Assembly: GCA_029261035.1 (NCBI GenBank)
Contig: JAJDCD010000004.1
Location: 1 to 64,000, forward strand
From: Candidatus Omnitrophota bacterium
GTDB lineage: Bacteria; Omnitrophota; Omnitrophia; Omnitrophales; JACROU01
DNA length: 64,000 bases
Direction: 5' to 3'
A program made the translations under genes and the position numbers. The notes beneath the pieces were generated by a model that did no database searches, was not told the origin of the DNA, and was given only the letters and a program-made list of their open reading frames with translations. Below are positions 40,401 through 48,800 of the stretch, piece after piece; position 1 is the stretch's first letter; every line of letters starts with the position of its first letter.

Positions 40401-42532
40401 GCATCTTGTTTTTCTAATATGGAATTAGCCCCTAAACTAGAAGCTAAAGAAACTCCTAATTCCAAAGTTTGACGTGATTCCAGCCGGATTTGCACTTCGG
40501 AAGTTTTAGGATCAACCCAAGCGTTAAAGATGTAGAGCTCCCTATTAGCAACAATTGAAAAACGTCCTTGAACACCCTTCTCTGAAGCTTCAATAGATAG
40601 AAAATTGAGGTCAGATATGCTTTGAGGCAATAGTCCCTTTCCTCTTAAAGCAAGAACGCTCGCATTCAATTGACTCAATACACTCACTGCTTCTCTGCGG
40701 GATACCGATGAAATAAATTGAGGAAAAGAGCGAATCATCGCTCCCAGAACTGCTTCCCCTTGAAAATTCGGTTTATCAACATCCAAATACGAAGGAGACA
40801 AAATACGAGCAACGTCAATGAACTGCATTGCAGGCACTGAAACCGTATTTAAAATATTAGAGGAAGTACTTGAAACATCTTCTAATTGAAGAAGACGATC
40901 TAAAAATGGCGTATTCCCTAAAATTAAATTGAGATAACGATCTCTCGTAAACTTCTGAGTCATTTGCGGAACAACGACCACATAGCCCATTTGACTCTTT
41001 TTCAATTCTTCTTTAATACCTTCCGTATGAAAACCACCCGAAATCAAAACACTTTTCTTAATATTGTCTTTCTTCATTTTTGAACTTAAATTAGAAACAA
41101 ATGCCTTGTCTCTTTCTTTAGCTCCTGAATAAAAAGCCTTCGCCAAGCCAAACACTTTTTCCACTTGTTCTAAATCACTTTTATTCTCTATTTCTTTTTT
41201 TAAATTTCGTTTAACTTTAAGCGCATTCAATTCAGAGAGCAAGGATTGAGGAGTTAGATTTAAACTAGAAAAATTCTCAACGTCGGTTCTTACCGCCTCT
41301 AACGAAAGAACTCTTTGCGTTAACTCCGTTTGAAAGAAAAGATCAATCCATTGCCTTTGATCTTCGTTCGAAACCAAAACATCCATCAATAAACGTTCTA
41401 CCGTTTCAATTTCATTAAAAAGCTGTGAAGATACCATTTCTTTTTTAGCTATCAAATATTGGGCAAAACCCATTAATGCTTTTTTGTCAGAAACAGAAAA
41501 ATTGTTCTTAAGAGCAAAATCAAATAAAAGCTCAAATACAAGGCGAGGGTCTTGATGCAATAAAGAATCTAGAGAGGGTTGAAATTGATTGTTTTTTTGA
41601 AGCGCTTTAAATTCTTTGAGTAAGAGTTGCACTAGGTTCACATTCGAGGCCCTAAACCGATTCAACAAAGAAGCTACTTCATCCGATTCTCGTTTAACCT
41701 CTTTAAAATCAAGTCGAGCCTCTAATTCTTTAAGAGAAAAAATTCGAACAAAATTTGGATAACTTTTTTGCTGTTTAGGGTCCGATAGATCTGTTTTTAA
41801 AACGTCAAAACTCCATTGCAATAAATCATTCACATACGTGAGTAAATTTATACGTTGATTGTCATGTGCTGATTTACGGTCAACAAACTTTTTCAAGTCC
41901 CCTACAATAACGCGTCCTTTAACCAAATTGAGATAGCTTTGGACATCTCCTAAAAATTGGTCCGATTGGGGTTTTAATTTGAGAACATTTCTAAAATCAC
42001 GTAAATTTTGGATATACAAATCCCTATCTTCAACACCAAAAGCATTCACTTTCTTCGGCTCAGCAATAGCCCATGCTTCTGCTCCCGATAGCATCCCTTG
42101 CTTTAACAAAGAATCTGCTATTTTTAGATTCCACTCTTGATTGGGATATAAATTTAAAATAGACGGATCTATCTTAGAATCCGCAGATTCCAAGCCAACA
42201 TGTCCGATGTCATGTTTATCTAAAAAGTACTTAAGGAGAGATTTAATATTTTGCTGTGCTTCTAAATGTGCGTGTGCATCTTGGATATAAATAACTAGAG
42301 GGGTATCTTTATCTGCATTCAATGGCAAATAAACATCCTCTACCTTCCCTAACTTCTCTGAAATATTCAGATGATCTAAAGGAAAAGAACGCAAAGACTC
42401 CTCTTTAGGCTGAAATAATTCAAGACTTTCTAACGGGGCTGACCAAGCCAAAGTTGTAGTCGTAAAAAGAACAACAACGCACAGAGCCATTCCTCTCATA
42501 AAATTTTGCACAGCATTATTAAATAATGTCAT
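28406..42532 (-). CDS. Giant fusion: signal peptide, TraB-like module, glucose-6-phosphate isomerase, PEP synthase, shared C-module
   Basis: About 4708 residues. A signal peptide (GMALCVVVLFTTTTLAWSA) leads into a TraB/ChaN-like module (about 80-530; VIYIQDAHAHLEAQQNI, SGGFHTEGIKEEL). Residues about 740-1480 are glucose-6-phosphate isomerase: TGIGGQH, SSKSGSTDE, VGGRW, GTGDQH. Two homologous units follow (about 1488-1660, 1674-1840), then unassigned segments with WW-type tandem repeats (2210-2310). PEP synthase spans about 2600-3830: FGGKTAHTGEL, RSSAVGEDSEEASFAG, the phospho-histidine loop GGQNSHTMIVAS, MMTEIPTNA, GYCGNDPS. A coiled coil (3894-3987) and a possible degenerate second PEP-utiliser barrel (about 4055-4155) precede the C-module (4393-end), shared with the next giant. 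ASSLG-like motifs recur at about 702, 1657, 1836, 2092, 2203, 4240 and 4393. AAAGGAG is 10 nt before the ATG at 42532; the ATG at 42541 is too close. Enzyme assignments are strong; export and purpose are inferred. Confidence 0.85.
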   Translation of the reverse strand: MTLFNNAVQNFMRGMALCVVVLFTTTTLAWSAPLESLELFQPKEESLRSFPLDHLNISEKLGKVEDVYLPLNADKDTPLVIYIQDAHAHLEAQQNIKSLLKYFLDKHDIGHVGLESADSKIDPSILNLYPNQEWNLKIADSLLKQGMLSGAEAWAIAEPKKVNAFGVEDRDLYIQNLRDFRNVLKLKPQSDQFLGDVQSYLNLVKGRVIVGDLKKFVDRKSAHDNQRINLLTYVNDLLQWSFDVLKTDLSDPKQQKSYPNFVRIFSLKELEARLDFKEVKRESDEVASLLNRFRASNVNLVQLLLKEFKALQKNNQFQPSLDSLLHQDPRLVFELLFDFALKNNFSVSDKKALMGFAQYLIAKKEMVSSQLFNEIETVERLLMDVLVSNEDQRQWIDLFFQTELTQRVLSLEAVRTDVENFSSLNLTPQSLLSELNALKVKRNLKKEIENKSDLEQVEKVFGLAKAFYSGAKERDKAFVSNLSSKMKKDNIKKSVLISGGFHTEGIKEELKKSQMGYVVVVPQMTQKFTRDRYLNLILGNTPFLDRLLQLEDVSSTSSNILNTVSVPAMQFIDVARILSPSYLDVDKPNFQGEAVLGAMIRSFPQFISSVSRREAVSVLSQLNASVLALRGKGLLPQSISDLNFLSIEASEKGVQGRFSIVANRELYIFNAWVDPKTSEVQIRLESRQTLELGVSLASSLGANSILEKQDALVIGEALHTVLDAGGDSGLKKRFTQGGYEQEGYGVPEGAVNDGSHAMGDEGNEGYYVNGGKEIFLGVVKMMREFFANRNKKLSAVDPDKKIRLIIKTGIGGQHTPFEGIATMFGQLKDPSEKESIIVGEYELGKNFEVSIESQLAQLGADWEEVALIPSSKSGSTDETMMVFESIFKVLLKKVAEKKALDGVSFSNLVFNTLNEINVNKEGVEQKKLFTINKDWFLTSSFVELLALKAKDKGLEISQENIKDVLGTVLGNMFFETVDTPEKSRLSAFIRNSGLKEELGENAPGFGAMFNNVGGRWTADLHMMTFLSYYDLDSKRYWEVRKAGIEKVRGGTHIGNRLAHHVLDGGYKDIALVVPDEAFWFGKAIEQNFNESIWQAGFANLVAVRQSDWGAQKKNYFQDDKRLVVTLGNFEVSSADYNVFQIPSEPFENHSLLQAVNQSSLVPERKLRLIRQYTAEKLGEWFTTFYGMTYTAGTRLIARDIRSQGLDPNFVDVSDLDNPITRILQENLYLRQPFVELGKGILKTELEALQEEERGNPGAVKRRYDEVSKKAVIRELLGGVPGYERRVQRIFDDTALSLLLSQAKIFTEKDGRKIIPFIYLEGDRFYSLRDALINMGMEWVMQGTGDQHISYQQVLSQPQKYFPIIISFVPKQPLEANPAIGFAKSYLHGLPSHLVRDAFAEASYKALAELRKDQGGAGLFIRLDDSRANINLLLEGFGEIFSRNKQIEEAGKQEKKALFIPYLDLSIPDDTDSYLVRRRGSSAIQTLQNLKGRLVEKPVLSEVITQLAYMSGPYTVNNHNIADSDKIKGYLEALRTVVIEKKEALKSEIESLPLFDPSALKSVLGKGGLFLIHPKTNGEGDLQLVYVSQNGSASIYADVLNRASAQYEWKGGAQGTLDRFQQQGYRVLISTEDQTVLSLAFDIKDNPEKYKTEASSLGILELTGGLTGITGLSAFNKRLKNKPILLEVVLRLALIYLENKVEKFGDTNNGLTDQVALILKYLSGKEKEFKSEIKKLPVYEEAGIAKEDYPIALLSPKEPMEVDGAVAYSGAVGGVPLFRIGEKVEMDALPSLETNRLLFTSTEWAEIKGYIEIFTEEPGERQSLLAALEGEDASSEASSLGVIENPKTVQYLAERFYLTDKNLFSEPLKESDFEELASRGLDEKDLINQLIQIQAEKRKAEISLSSIPGAPESLVERLKDSPYLEKLVRILAAAYDGTQAVTSARIRDPQADRLLQAQTFLEAKSSKVINELVALDMYDPVRHGIGYITLMTPQLLRDNHFVEVDIKNVQYLDVKASLEDQKRRIKNHKFSFSRWFRPKDGFIPNEAFNIYQWIERKQYRFLFNQEEITEFAKAYAAHRAQQAIDAKKQVGSSLGEKEEVINKVREGLASLEKGEVPVIIGDVSLLVNMLHGKLKDIFPAPGGGVIGTNTSIGTGIYIESIILTLEKEAGDVVLKFEFTKQADKRTREIKLYWNGQNYERRASSLGEKVTDLETIRALADEYDLITENPFSAHASDGDLAWWATQALTEDELIKEFQFRLTIRTLAAETGYRVVGQSGVMTTGDLSWWAEQLRDGHKTEEEIAKEFRYKAAMVISEPSKDMQVLSFEDIREGRVAFDKHQKLIPLAVNFFRLYGGSKEEYKDIRKYGDVLEGVTVAVGKTEDMYYDFDFETKTLLLNQQFVDFLLETGRKKIAMSWLAMIAGHIEQGEELGAGERKVLGILLIGGQQSLTRQHSTRLRDTKEIFDIKENVKLNDTKEVSDRYFLNQNDILLIISDFMHRGRILDAPRLYQMLRNEYGFYATRDFNVEELEVLLDAFHNQHEDKIDRREVITKEDVEDLRKKLADTTEVSLQDIEDKTTTTARYSFKTEYVADPAFKDRIIVWDVEVERQDEVNFGGKTAHTGELMYTPRAVTLANFATGSQGFKQLLEHNTTDVISDSLIQNITQLQNLLKKYKKFTRLSVEQFLDKVENGDEEAIILREELQALRVTFRKLDDKKKKQPLSKMIQEVIGVLSEVILDIQDYYPAKGHKIDGITDYFAFLGKSLDQRVVEIKEKIKSNETEVSIVKSRISELKKDIEILNYINHRPELFLEDVQTVVPLAIDLLRAYRDDNTLYENIRDFFKNRTDKQLFQIKWGETEDELVDHDEATNTFVFNQAFIESVILVNSIKIVGNNLKIARKQSEIEASQKTIQRLEEEAKEYSEQRHDLTQRNSNKFLYTARNLVVPPKVEEEIKKNLMILAERLKISLDKLVLAIRSSAVGEDSEEASFAGMQDTSIFVTATSPEWVQKVNANGVVRMDETGVDNFITEWVFNQASLFNNRAIDYRFLEGLPTFDDSVEISTLFQRMFLSKLSFVAMTADKQTGYPSISSNIHEGQGEKIVSGDESGSKFILSLDGQAVIIRQKGERRYKIVETEDRMGKVELPLTEEEKREFSVTDQRLLGQYAELLSEIDRFYGQGYVDLEGAFRPKEESKGTSIKLVGEDGEILKDERGFDRYDWNVVSTQARPETVISLQDPDVIKLKRVVVTDQAFKKAELEGNVLDFTFIAKTGGTAQGEVAWVLDKTDPAELAKAKGKILATFQSDPDMNRAMLEAKGVIAILGGQNSHTMIVASEYGLVAVTGTSDQLMTVLKEGMQITVDAERGKILLGYDHKVKIAGNDFSVRDIPNTPYGSTRSASIVASPEKSLASYATRNIPSYEGVGLKRLEIDLANIGIYTDALLAYDNMVAQEKGELEEGVASKYILNRKENVKLIQFIEEQIAGYNSGQHFYQSIITQGILATAEPLNPDFVEVAYRYQQIQDKQLRLAVKDIVEQMYEVGLGHSSDPLLTSLKILKEAQDDPNVRVLIEEIIGLLDKHLKIRLDDRKSDEYKAVKGSELFVKEELNAMKGYRGLELLLDSPTMEWQLEAMIRVAMLKRHKIGIFAPIVRRPSDLKQMIERFLKVGENLGISNVELANLVQIGMMTEIPTNAININDFLAVVQSFRDAGIPIRFFTSTGGNDALQTIYRIDRNTGDPSLKNNATAYGPAVIRWNAMVTGQAKIFNESAIKEAKAALKEGDRDKAYLILSSIVKCGYCGNDPSVPGQEEYGKGLAALGYSSVSVVIEAFEKVAKNLAAENISDLGGASTQEKYALFEDAAGFTFNIDSEAQPTVDASLRMDIGDILLNDMKVHPWLLRDLSQDKLNVEKSRETLDEELDTLVIEIDSLDRRINVLREELSTLIKRKEAVSRSESVDQIEEQINEEKRTLAEMTVKKQALVVKRDDAMDDVEKLVLTASAGGVLTSLGLSLEEGMLHYKNVMRSALHKAFTDARSRNLSLVIGTDDAPTSTEVGEDEEGNTLKTGGMRGLIGGLRYEPFEANPDFGVKGIVKSLNRDLEFFKIQLSIIKQLSEEFSDVEFSIALKLVRIYSDIDKVIELLDEAGLSDVKLGLDIQSISNLMELSEILQTERRISFLSIQDVAEVTSEMMTQEVENVNGRIISDEDIQYQTERPIRIAATAAAKKGIPFVIPAEELAKTKFVEASSLGVVSVEKVNLFDTDLYSYGLSYYEDGLFPDFFKLFGSDVNGAAKEQGLHFFVGYSSDGKGKDIVSSVFLIAPTSNKLGLRIVDTLSRGAFKPLMGENFEPSVVMGDKLISFNLPKTMSRSELIEFIEKVARTPWYLLEGTKPVDEKDESVISAESLGVEESILSILNNKLGAVVEYPYGLTLEGVVEATTHAAGKLIRPELSDKQFEYMYKQIFGLENEVIKALRGLEGYLGDNKDSLFASLFGTSQPQLGVTVRQASVTSPQEVVTSLLSNEGNIAVVVLDSPEANVEAFGDALNQLKFSDKDKQALGQRLVLVHVVDDSVKSTIKLITQNSEFKDVSGKSLKLSRLVDALKSSIDLEVSSQNIGKHLVVLAEKSNLEDAAFLNGTQLISVDRSRLSDSQWTTYQLFAGSVAAKLAVAGGYDKLAADIKIALKRGAANNVFTFNDQFVQLMQSLWTEFQGYIRTAQAA

Positions 42533-42795
42533 TGGACACATTCTCCTTTAAAGAATAGTTTGAATTTTCTTCGGACACACGAATACTAACAAGATGATTA
42601 TTTGGAAATAAATAGAAATTGAGATTTAAAAAAAACTCAGAAATTAGATTTAAGAATAGAAATCGAAACAAGCTTTCAATTCTCCCCTATCACATAGCCT
42701 TTATGAAAAAGCTGTATTTTAAGTCATCCCTGAAAAGCAACTGTCACATCCTAATGACAGGAAAGACTAAAAGCAGTTAACTTTTAGCTAGTACT

Positions 42796-42861
42796 GTCAT
42801 CCCCGCGAAAGCGGGGATCCATAAAGCACATAAACTAGATTCCCGTCTACACGGGAATGAC
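42796..42861. repeat. Dispersed palindromic repeat family E in the 329-nt gap between the giant genes
   Basis: GTCATCCCCGCGAAAGCGGG begins a first hairpin and GATTCCCGTCTACACGGGAA a second; the ends GTCAT and ATGAC are complementary, so the 66-bp element is palindromic overall. A related GTCATCCCGG..CCGGGATCC unit lies at 52344-52373. Apart from this element, the gap 42542-42870 is A+T-rich with no gene or clear promoter. Confidence 0.85.
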
Positions 42862-42870
42862 AAATTTGTA

Positions 42871-45800
42871 TTATGCAGATTCGCGAATACGTTGATATCC
42901 TTGAAATTCGTTCCAAAGCCCTGACATCAACTGCATGAACTGATCACTAAATGTAAATACGTTGTTACCACGAACTTTCTTCAAAGCTCCTCTAACATCG
43001 GTTGGCAACTTATCAAAACCACCCACAACAGCTAGTTTCCCAGCTAATGCCCCTGCAAATAGTTTATAAGAATCCCATTGCACATCACTTAAAGCTTTAC
43101 GCTCTACAGAAATAAGTTGTTTTCCTTTTAAACGATCGGCATCCGGAAGCAACTCTTTCTCTGCCAAGACAACTAAGTGTTGATTCAACCCCTTACTTGG
43201 AGCGCTCACATTCAAAGTTTGAGATAAATTATTTACCAGTTTTGTCAGCGTTACCTTGCGCCCTAAAATGTCTGTGAACTTCGAGGTTAAAATACTTTCT
43301 ATCGCATCTTGAATACCTTCAACACTAAACTCTCTAGGTTCCACAAAAACAATTCTATCTGAAATGGATTGTTTCTCTTCTTCAGGCAAGTCTAAAGCAG
43401 CAACTTCTGATGTGAAACGAGAAAGGTCTTGATTTAATTGGTCTAAAACCAACACCGTCAAACTACCTTCATTTGCAAGAGCCCCCGTCACAACTTCTGA
43501 AGCAGAAGTAATCGATGATTGTCTTACAGTCACACCTAACTGTGGTTTAGAGGTTGCAAATAATGAAGACAACAAACCTGCAGGATTATCCTTAAGATAA
43601 CGAATTAAAACATCTGTGGAATCAACATCATTCTCAGACACTCGATTCAACTCTGCAAGTAACGCATCCGCACTGTCTTCTGCATATACAGAAGAAGCAA
43701 AAGCATTCCCTGCGGCAATCATCTGTTCTGGCGTTAAAAAGTAATCACCTGGTAAATTAGAAACATCCCCAGATGCCAAAGCATCCAGAATAGACTGTTC
43801 TCCCAAAAGAATTTGTTGAACACGGTTTATTTTCGCACCACCCAAAGAATTCGCTTCAACACCAGCCTCAGACTGTGGTGCTGCAATAGGAGTCCAGCTA
43901 TAACCTTCTCGAGAATCTACTTTAACATTGAAGTACTCGACCCAACGATGCAATTCTGTTTGTGAAGTACGAACAATACGAACCAAAGGAACAACAAACT
44001 CTCGATTATTAATTTCTCTAATTCCTGGTAAATTCAAAGCAGGGTTCGCTGTAACTGGAACAAGTGTCGCTTCAAAGTTTCCATTAAAATTATGAATAGT
44101 ATCAAATATCTTTTTAGGTGTTGATGGACTTTTTGACCTTTTGGGTAAAATTTCACCCGCTAACTCTCTCTGAAAAGAACCTATCTTACTCGATTCTTGT
44201 CTGGAAAAGTTATAAGCAAATTGAGGTTCTATACTTTGAGCATTCTCCAAACCTGCTCGAGACATCACCCTAAAAGAACCATAAGAACTTTCACGGCCTG
44301 CAAGCGTCATAGCCGTTAAAATTTCAGCAATACCTGATGTACTTAGAAAAATATGAATTCGATCATCCGAATTCCCCCAGACGGCTTCTAATGCTGGTTC
44401 TAATGTTCCATGCTGTATTTTATCAATTTCAATACCGGATTCCTGTTTAAACTCTTCCAACGCATTAATACGTGCGGTTTCATGCTGACGATCACCAACC
44501 GAATCAAGGACATGTACTGTAACATTTGAAAGTTGTCCTGGTTGATTGGAGGTTGGGTTATAAACAACCCCATTCACACCCGCCCAAAACTTAATTGTTT
44601 CTATAGGATCTGCATCTGGATCAATAGGATTCTCCGCCAACTGCTCTAGAATTCTTTGTTTCATCTCAGAACTAACACCCTTCTTAAAACTTCCAAAAAA
44701 AGCATTTCCATATAACATTGGGAAAGCTCTAGGAGCATTAACTGAATCTTCAGGCTCATCAAAAACAATAAATGAAGATATAGCACCAGGCTCATCAACC
44801 TCTCCAGATCTAAGCAAAGCACGTTTCTTATCTAAAGGGTTTACAATAATTCTGGCAATATCGTCTTTACCACTTCCAATCATATGACCAGGGTCCAACT
44901 TAGACTGATCTTTTACAGATCCACCCGTTGCAATAGGAAGCACCGAAAGGTCTCTAGACCCCAATAAGCCTTTTATTTGATCTGTTGTTGTAGAATCTAA
45001 AAGACCTGTTAGCAAATGATCATCCAAAGGTTTCTGTAACGAAACACCTCTAAACCTTTGAACCACCGGAACCATAGATGCAGCTGCTACTAAATCTCTA
45101 GATAATGAAGCTTTTGATAAAACTTCTGTAGGTATTTCGTTTTGAGAAACTAAATTATCTGCATTCAGAACAGAAACCAACTCCTGTGGTGTTGCAGGAA
45201 TTCCCTTACCATTCACAACAGGTCCTGCAATATACCCATTAATTAAATGCGCCATAACGGTAAGTTCGTTACGAATTGTATTCATATACTCTGGAGCAGC
45301 TCTTCTTTTGACCAAACTATTTCTTACAGTCTCTCCAAAAACAAACCCAACATTATCTTTCATAGCACCATTAAGATAATCTCTAGCTTCATCATCACTT
45401 TTTGCCTGCTCTCTCATAAGGTCAAGCATAGCACGAGTCATATCGGGTAAATCAGAAACACCTTGCGTCGCTTCTTTATTATAATGTTTAGCTGCAACCA
45501 AAGCTTCTGGGTACGATAAGCCCATTACTTCTTGAAAAATACCCATAAGAATCAATTGATAATACGCATGATGATCATCCGTTGTCACTACCTTTTCTAC
45601 AAAACTAAAAGGTATATTAATATTTAAAAACCCTTCATCTGCAATGTATTGAGGCAACATAAAGTATTGATGGCCCTCTGTTGAAGTAAAAGACATAACA
45701 TCCTTAATACCCGTAACCTGCAAACTTTTAAAAGACCTTCCTTTATGGTACAGACTTGGGAAACCTTGTTTTAAATCTCGTGCTCTTTGTAGAACAGGCA

Positions 45801-48800
45801 CTAAAAATTCATCAACCATTCTTTTTAAATATTTTTTTTGCTCAGATGTAAAAAAAGCAGGTGGCTGTTTCTTTAACAAATTAATGAGCGGAATATAAGT
45901 CACATTAGGGCTTGCTATAATCGTTTCCTTCCCTACGACTTGATCCTTAATAATTGCTTCAGCATCTCCATTATAAGTATGCAAATAAGGCTGACCTGGT
46001 AACTTAACCGCACTAACAACCGAAGGACCATAATCCGTATCATCTTCAATAAGTCCACGACTTAAAAGTGCTGCATACTTCTCAACATCAATCACACGAT
46101 GGGTATAACCCATTTCGTTGTCATACCATTCTTTAATCTGAATCACAACATAGTCTTTGTCTGGAGAAACAGTAACAGATGTTCCTGATGGATCAAAGAT
46201 TGAAGATTCGGATCTATTATGAAGCTGACTCGTATTCTGTATTTCGTCATATCCAAAAATACCTCTTAAGGCATCCGAATTGGCCCACGAGTAAGCTTGA
46301 GCATTTACTTGTTCAACCGTAGGGACATCATTTATATTATTAATACCTATTCTCAAACTGGTCCAAACTGCAGAACCATCTGGATTAGCTAATCTTCGAG
46401 AAGCACCTTCAAACTTCCCTTTAAATAAAGGGTCCGCTTTAACATAAGCCTTGCTCGCCCCTGTTGTAGAAATAGCCCCTAACATTGTAGGGTCATTAAC
46501 AAGAGATGGACCTTTTTTAGGAACTCTTGACGCTGAACCTAAGCTCGATTGCGACAATGTATAGCCATGTTCTGTAATGAAAACAGCATCAAACATTGAA
46601 GGAAAACCCTCATCCAACAAATATCCATTCAAGCGGCTCAACCCAGGACCAACACCATTGGTTGTACAAGAAGCACAAGAAATAGTTTCCACCACCAGAG
46701 GAACTTCTTCAGGTATAGCACCATATGCACTTGTTGGAATAATTCGTTGATATTCTTCTTTTGCCATGTGAGCTCTCTCAATTTCTTCTCGAATATCTTC
46801 AACATGATTAATTCCAAACACAATGTTCTTAATACCATCTTTCTTAGCTGGATATGTTTTTATTATTCTTTGAACACCTGCAATAGCTAATGAATGATGT
46901 AACGGTCTATTAAAACCATCATCTTCTCCAACAGCATCAAATAATACTTCGATGTTAATAGCCTCCTCATTAGGCCCTTTAAGACCTCTCAACATGGTTA
47001 CCATATCTCTAATAAATTTAGCAGCAGCATCTTCTTTATTACCCGACCTAGCTAGACGAATATTAAATATAGGTATTTTATAAACAACTTCGTCTGTTTG
47101 CTTATCTTTAAGAACCAAAAAGTCTTTTCCTGGCCCTTCTTTTACAGCTTCAGCAACCCAAGGATATGCCTTGTGAACAATGTCCGCTTGCATCTGTTGT
47201 ACCAACGCAATAACATCAGAAACTCCATTTAGAAAAGCCGGGTAATAGTTAGGGTCTTTATAAAGCAATCTCAAGATACCTTTTCCTATACGGCCTCTAC
47301 CCCCCGTTATCCCATAATAAATACGTTCCCCTTCAGGAAGTTGTGCTGGCATATATTTAGTATCACTAGAATCTACAACTGGAATCGAATTAGAAGGCAC
47401 ATTATCCTGAGAAGTTGTTTCGATAGGATAATTTGATCGATCATTTACAAGCATATTCATAAATGTTTGAACACGACCCAGCTCGTTACTCCAAACAGGT
47501 ATCAATACCTGCCCCTCTCCTCCAACAATCATATCCTCTATCCCAATAATAGCTAATTCTCTATGATCCGATAACATTAAGGACTCTAAAGGCTCTCCTT
47601 CTTTTTGTAAACGCACGAAGTTTTCACTACCCGTTCTTTTTAAACCTGCTTGCAATGCAGCAATAATTTTTTTCTTTCTCTCTTCAGGGTTTAATTTTAA
47701 TAATTCAGAATCTGCTTTAAGCTGAATGGTAAAGTCAACAATCGAAGCTCCTTTAAATGGAGCTGCAAAGTTCATAGAATTCAAGGAAGCTTGGACCAAC
47801 TCTCCATCATTTGTTTTGTTATATCCAGCCCATTCAGGAAATTCTAGACTTAACGCTGTTCCCATACCCGCTCTTAAAGTTTGCAGTTCTCTGTCCATTA
47901 ATTCTGCTGGTGTCTTCACACTCAAACCTGTGTACGCTGAAATATCTTCATTAAGATCAGATCGTTGTAATAGTGCTAATACATTTCCTGCAACCTGAGT
48001 TCCTAAAGAAGGTACAAAATGCACTTCATCTTCACGAAGTAAAACTTCAGAATTTTGTCCATATATAATAGGTCTTTTTGTTTTAAGGTCTGATAATGGA
48101 TTATAAGAAATAACCGAACTTAATGATGATTTAGAACGCAAATCTTCTAATCGTTTCAATAAATTTTCTTCTGATTCACCCGAGTTACGAGAGTCAGACA
48201 TGTCAATAAGTGTGTCATAACCATCCACATTATCATTATGAGGTAATTCTGGATTTAATTTAATTCTCTTATCATTAATAGACAAATAAAACACACCCTC
48301 TTCTTCAATTAATAATAGTTTCCCTGGCAACCTTCCAAATACCGTGTTACTCACAACCAAGTTAAAAAGTGATTGAGGGTTAGCAACACCAAAAATTTCA
48401 TTCAAAGAAATGTTTGGATCTCCAATAAGAGCCCATAACATCGAAATTAAGTCTCTGTTGTATAAGGTGTATGGATTCACATTCGTATTTTTTGGAAAAT
48501 TTGATGCAACAGATCTAAACTCTTCTACTTGAGGTTCAGATAATTGAGTCACTAACTGAATCTGACTTAAATCTTGATAATAGTCAGGGGCACCTACGTT
48601 AATAGCCAATTGAATAGGTTGATCAAGCACTTGTTCTCTAGCCACAGCGACACCCAAACTATTTGCTGAAGCAACACCACTATAAAGAACATTCGCTTCT
48701 CCCGTAACTGGGGAAGTTTCTAAAATAATAGAAACCAATCTAGACGCCCCATTACCAGAAACTCTAAACACAGACTCCGAAACTCTTGAAGAATGGCTTC

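Noticed and set aside
46530-46560. SSLG inside the GAPDH domain as a further border motif
   Set aside because: It falls within the catalytic fold (after TEHGYT) rather than at a module border, so it is likely chance.
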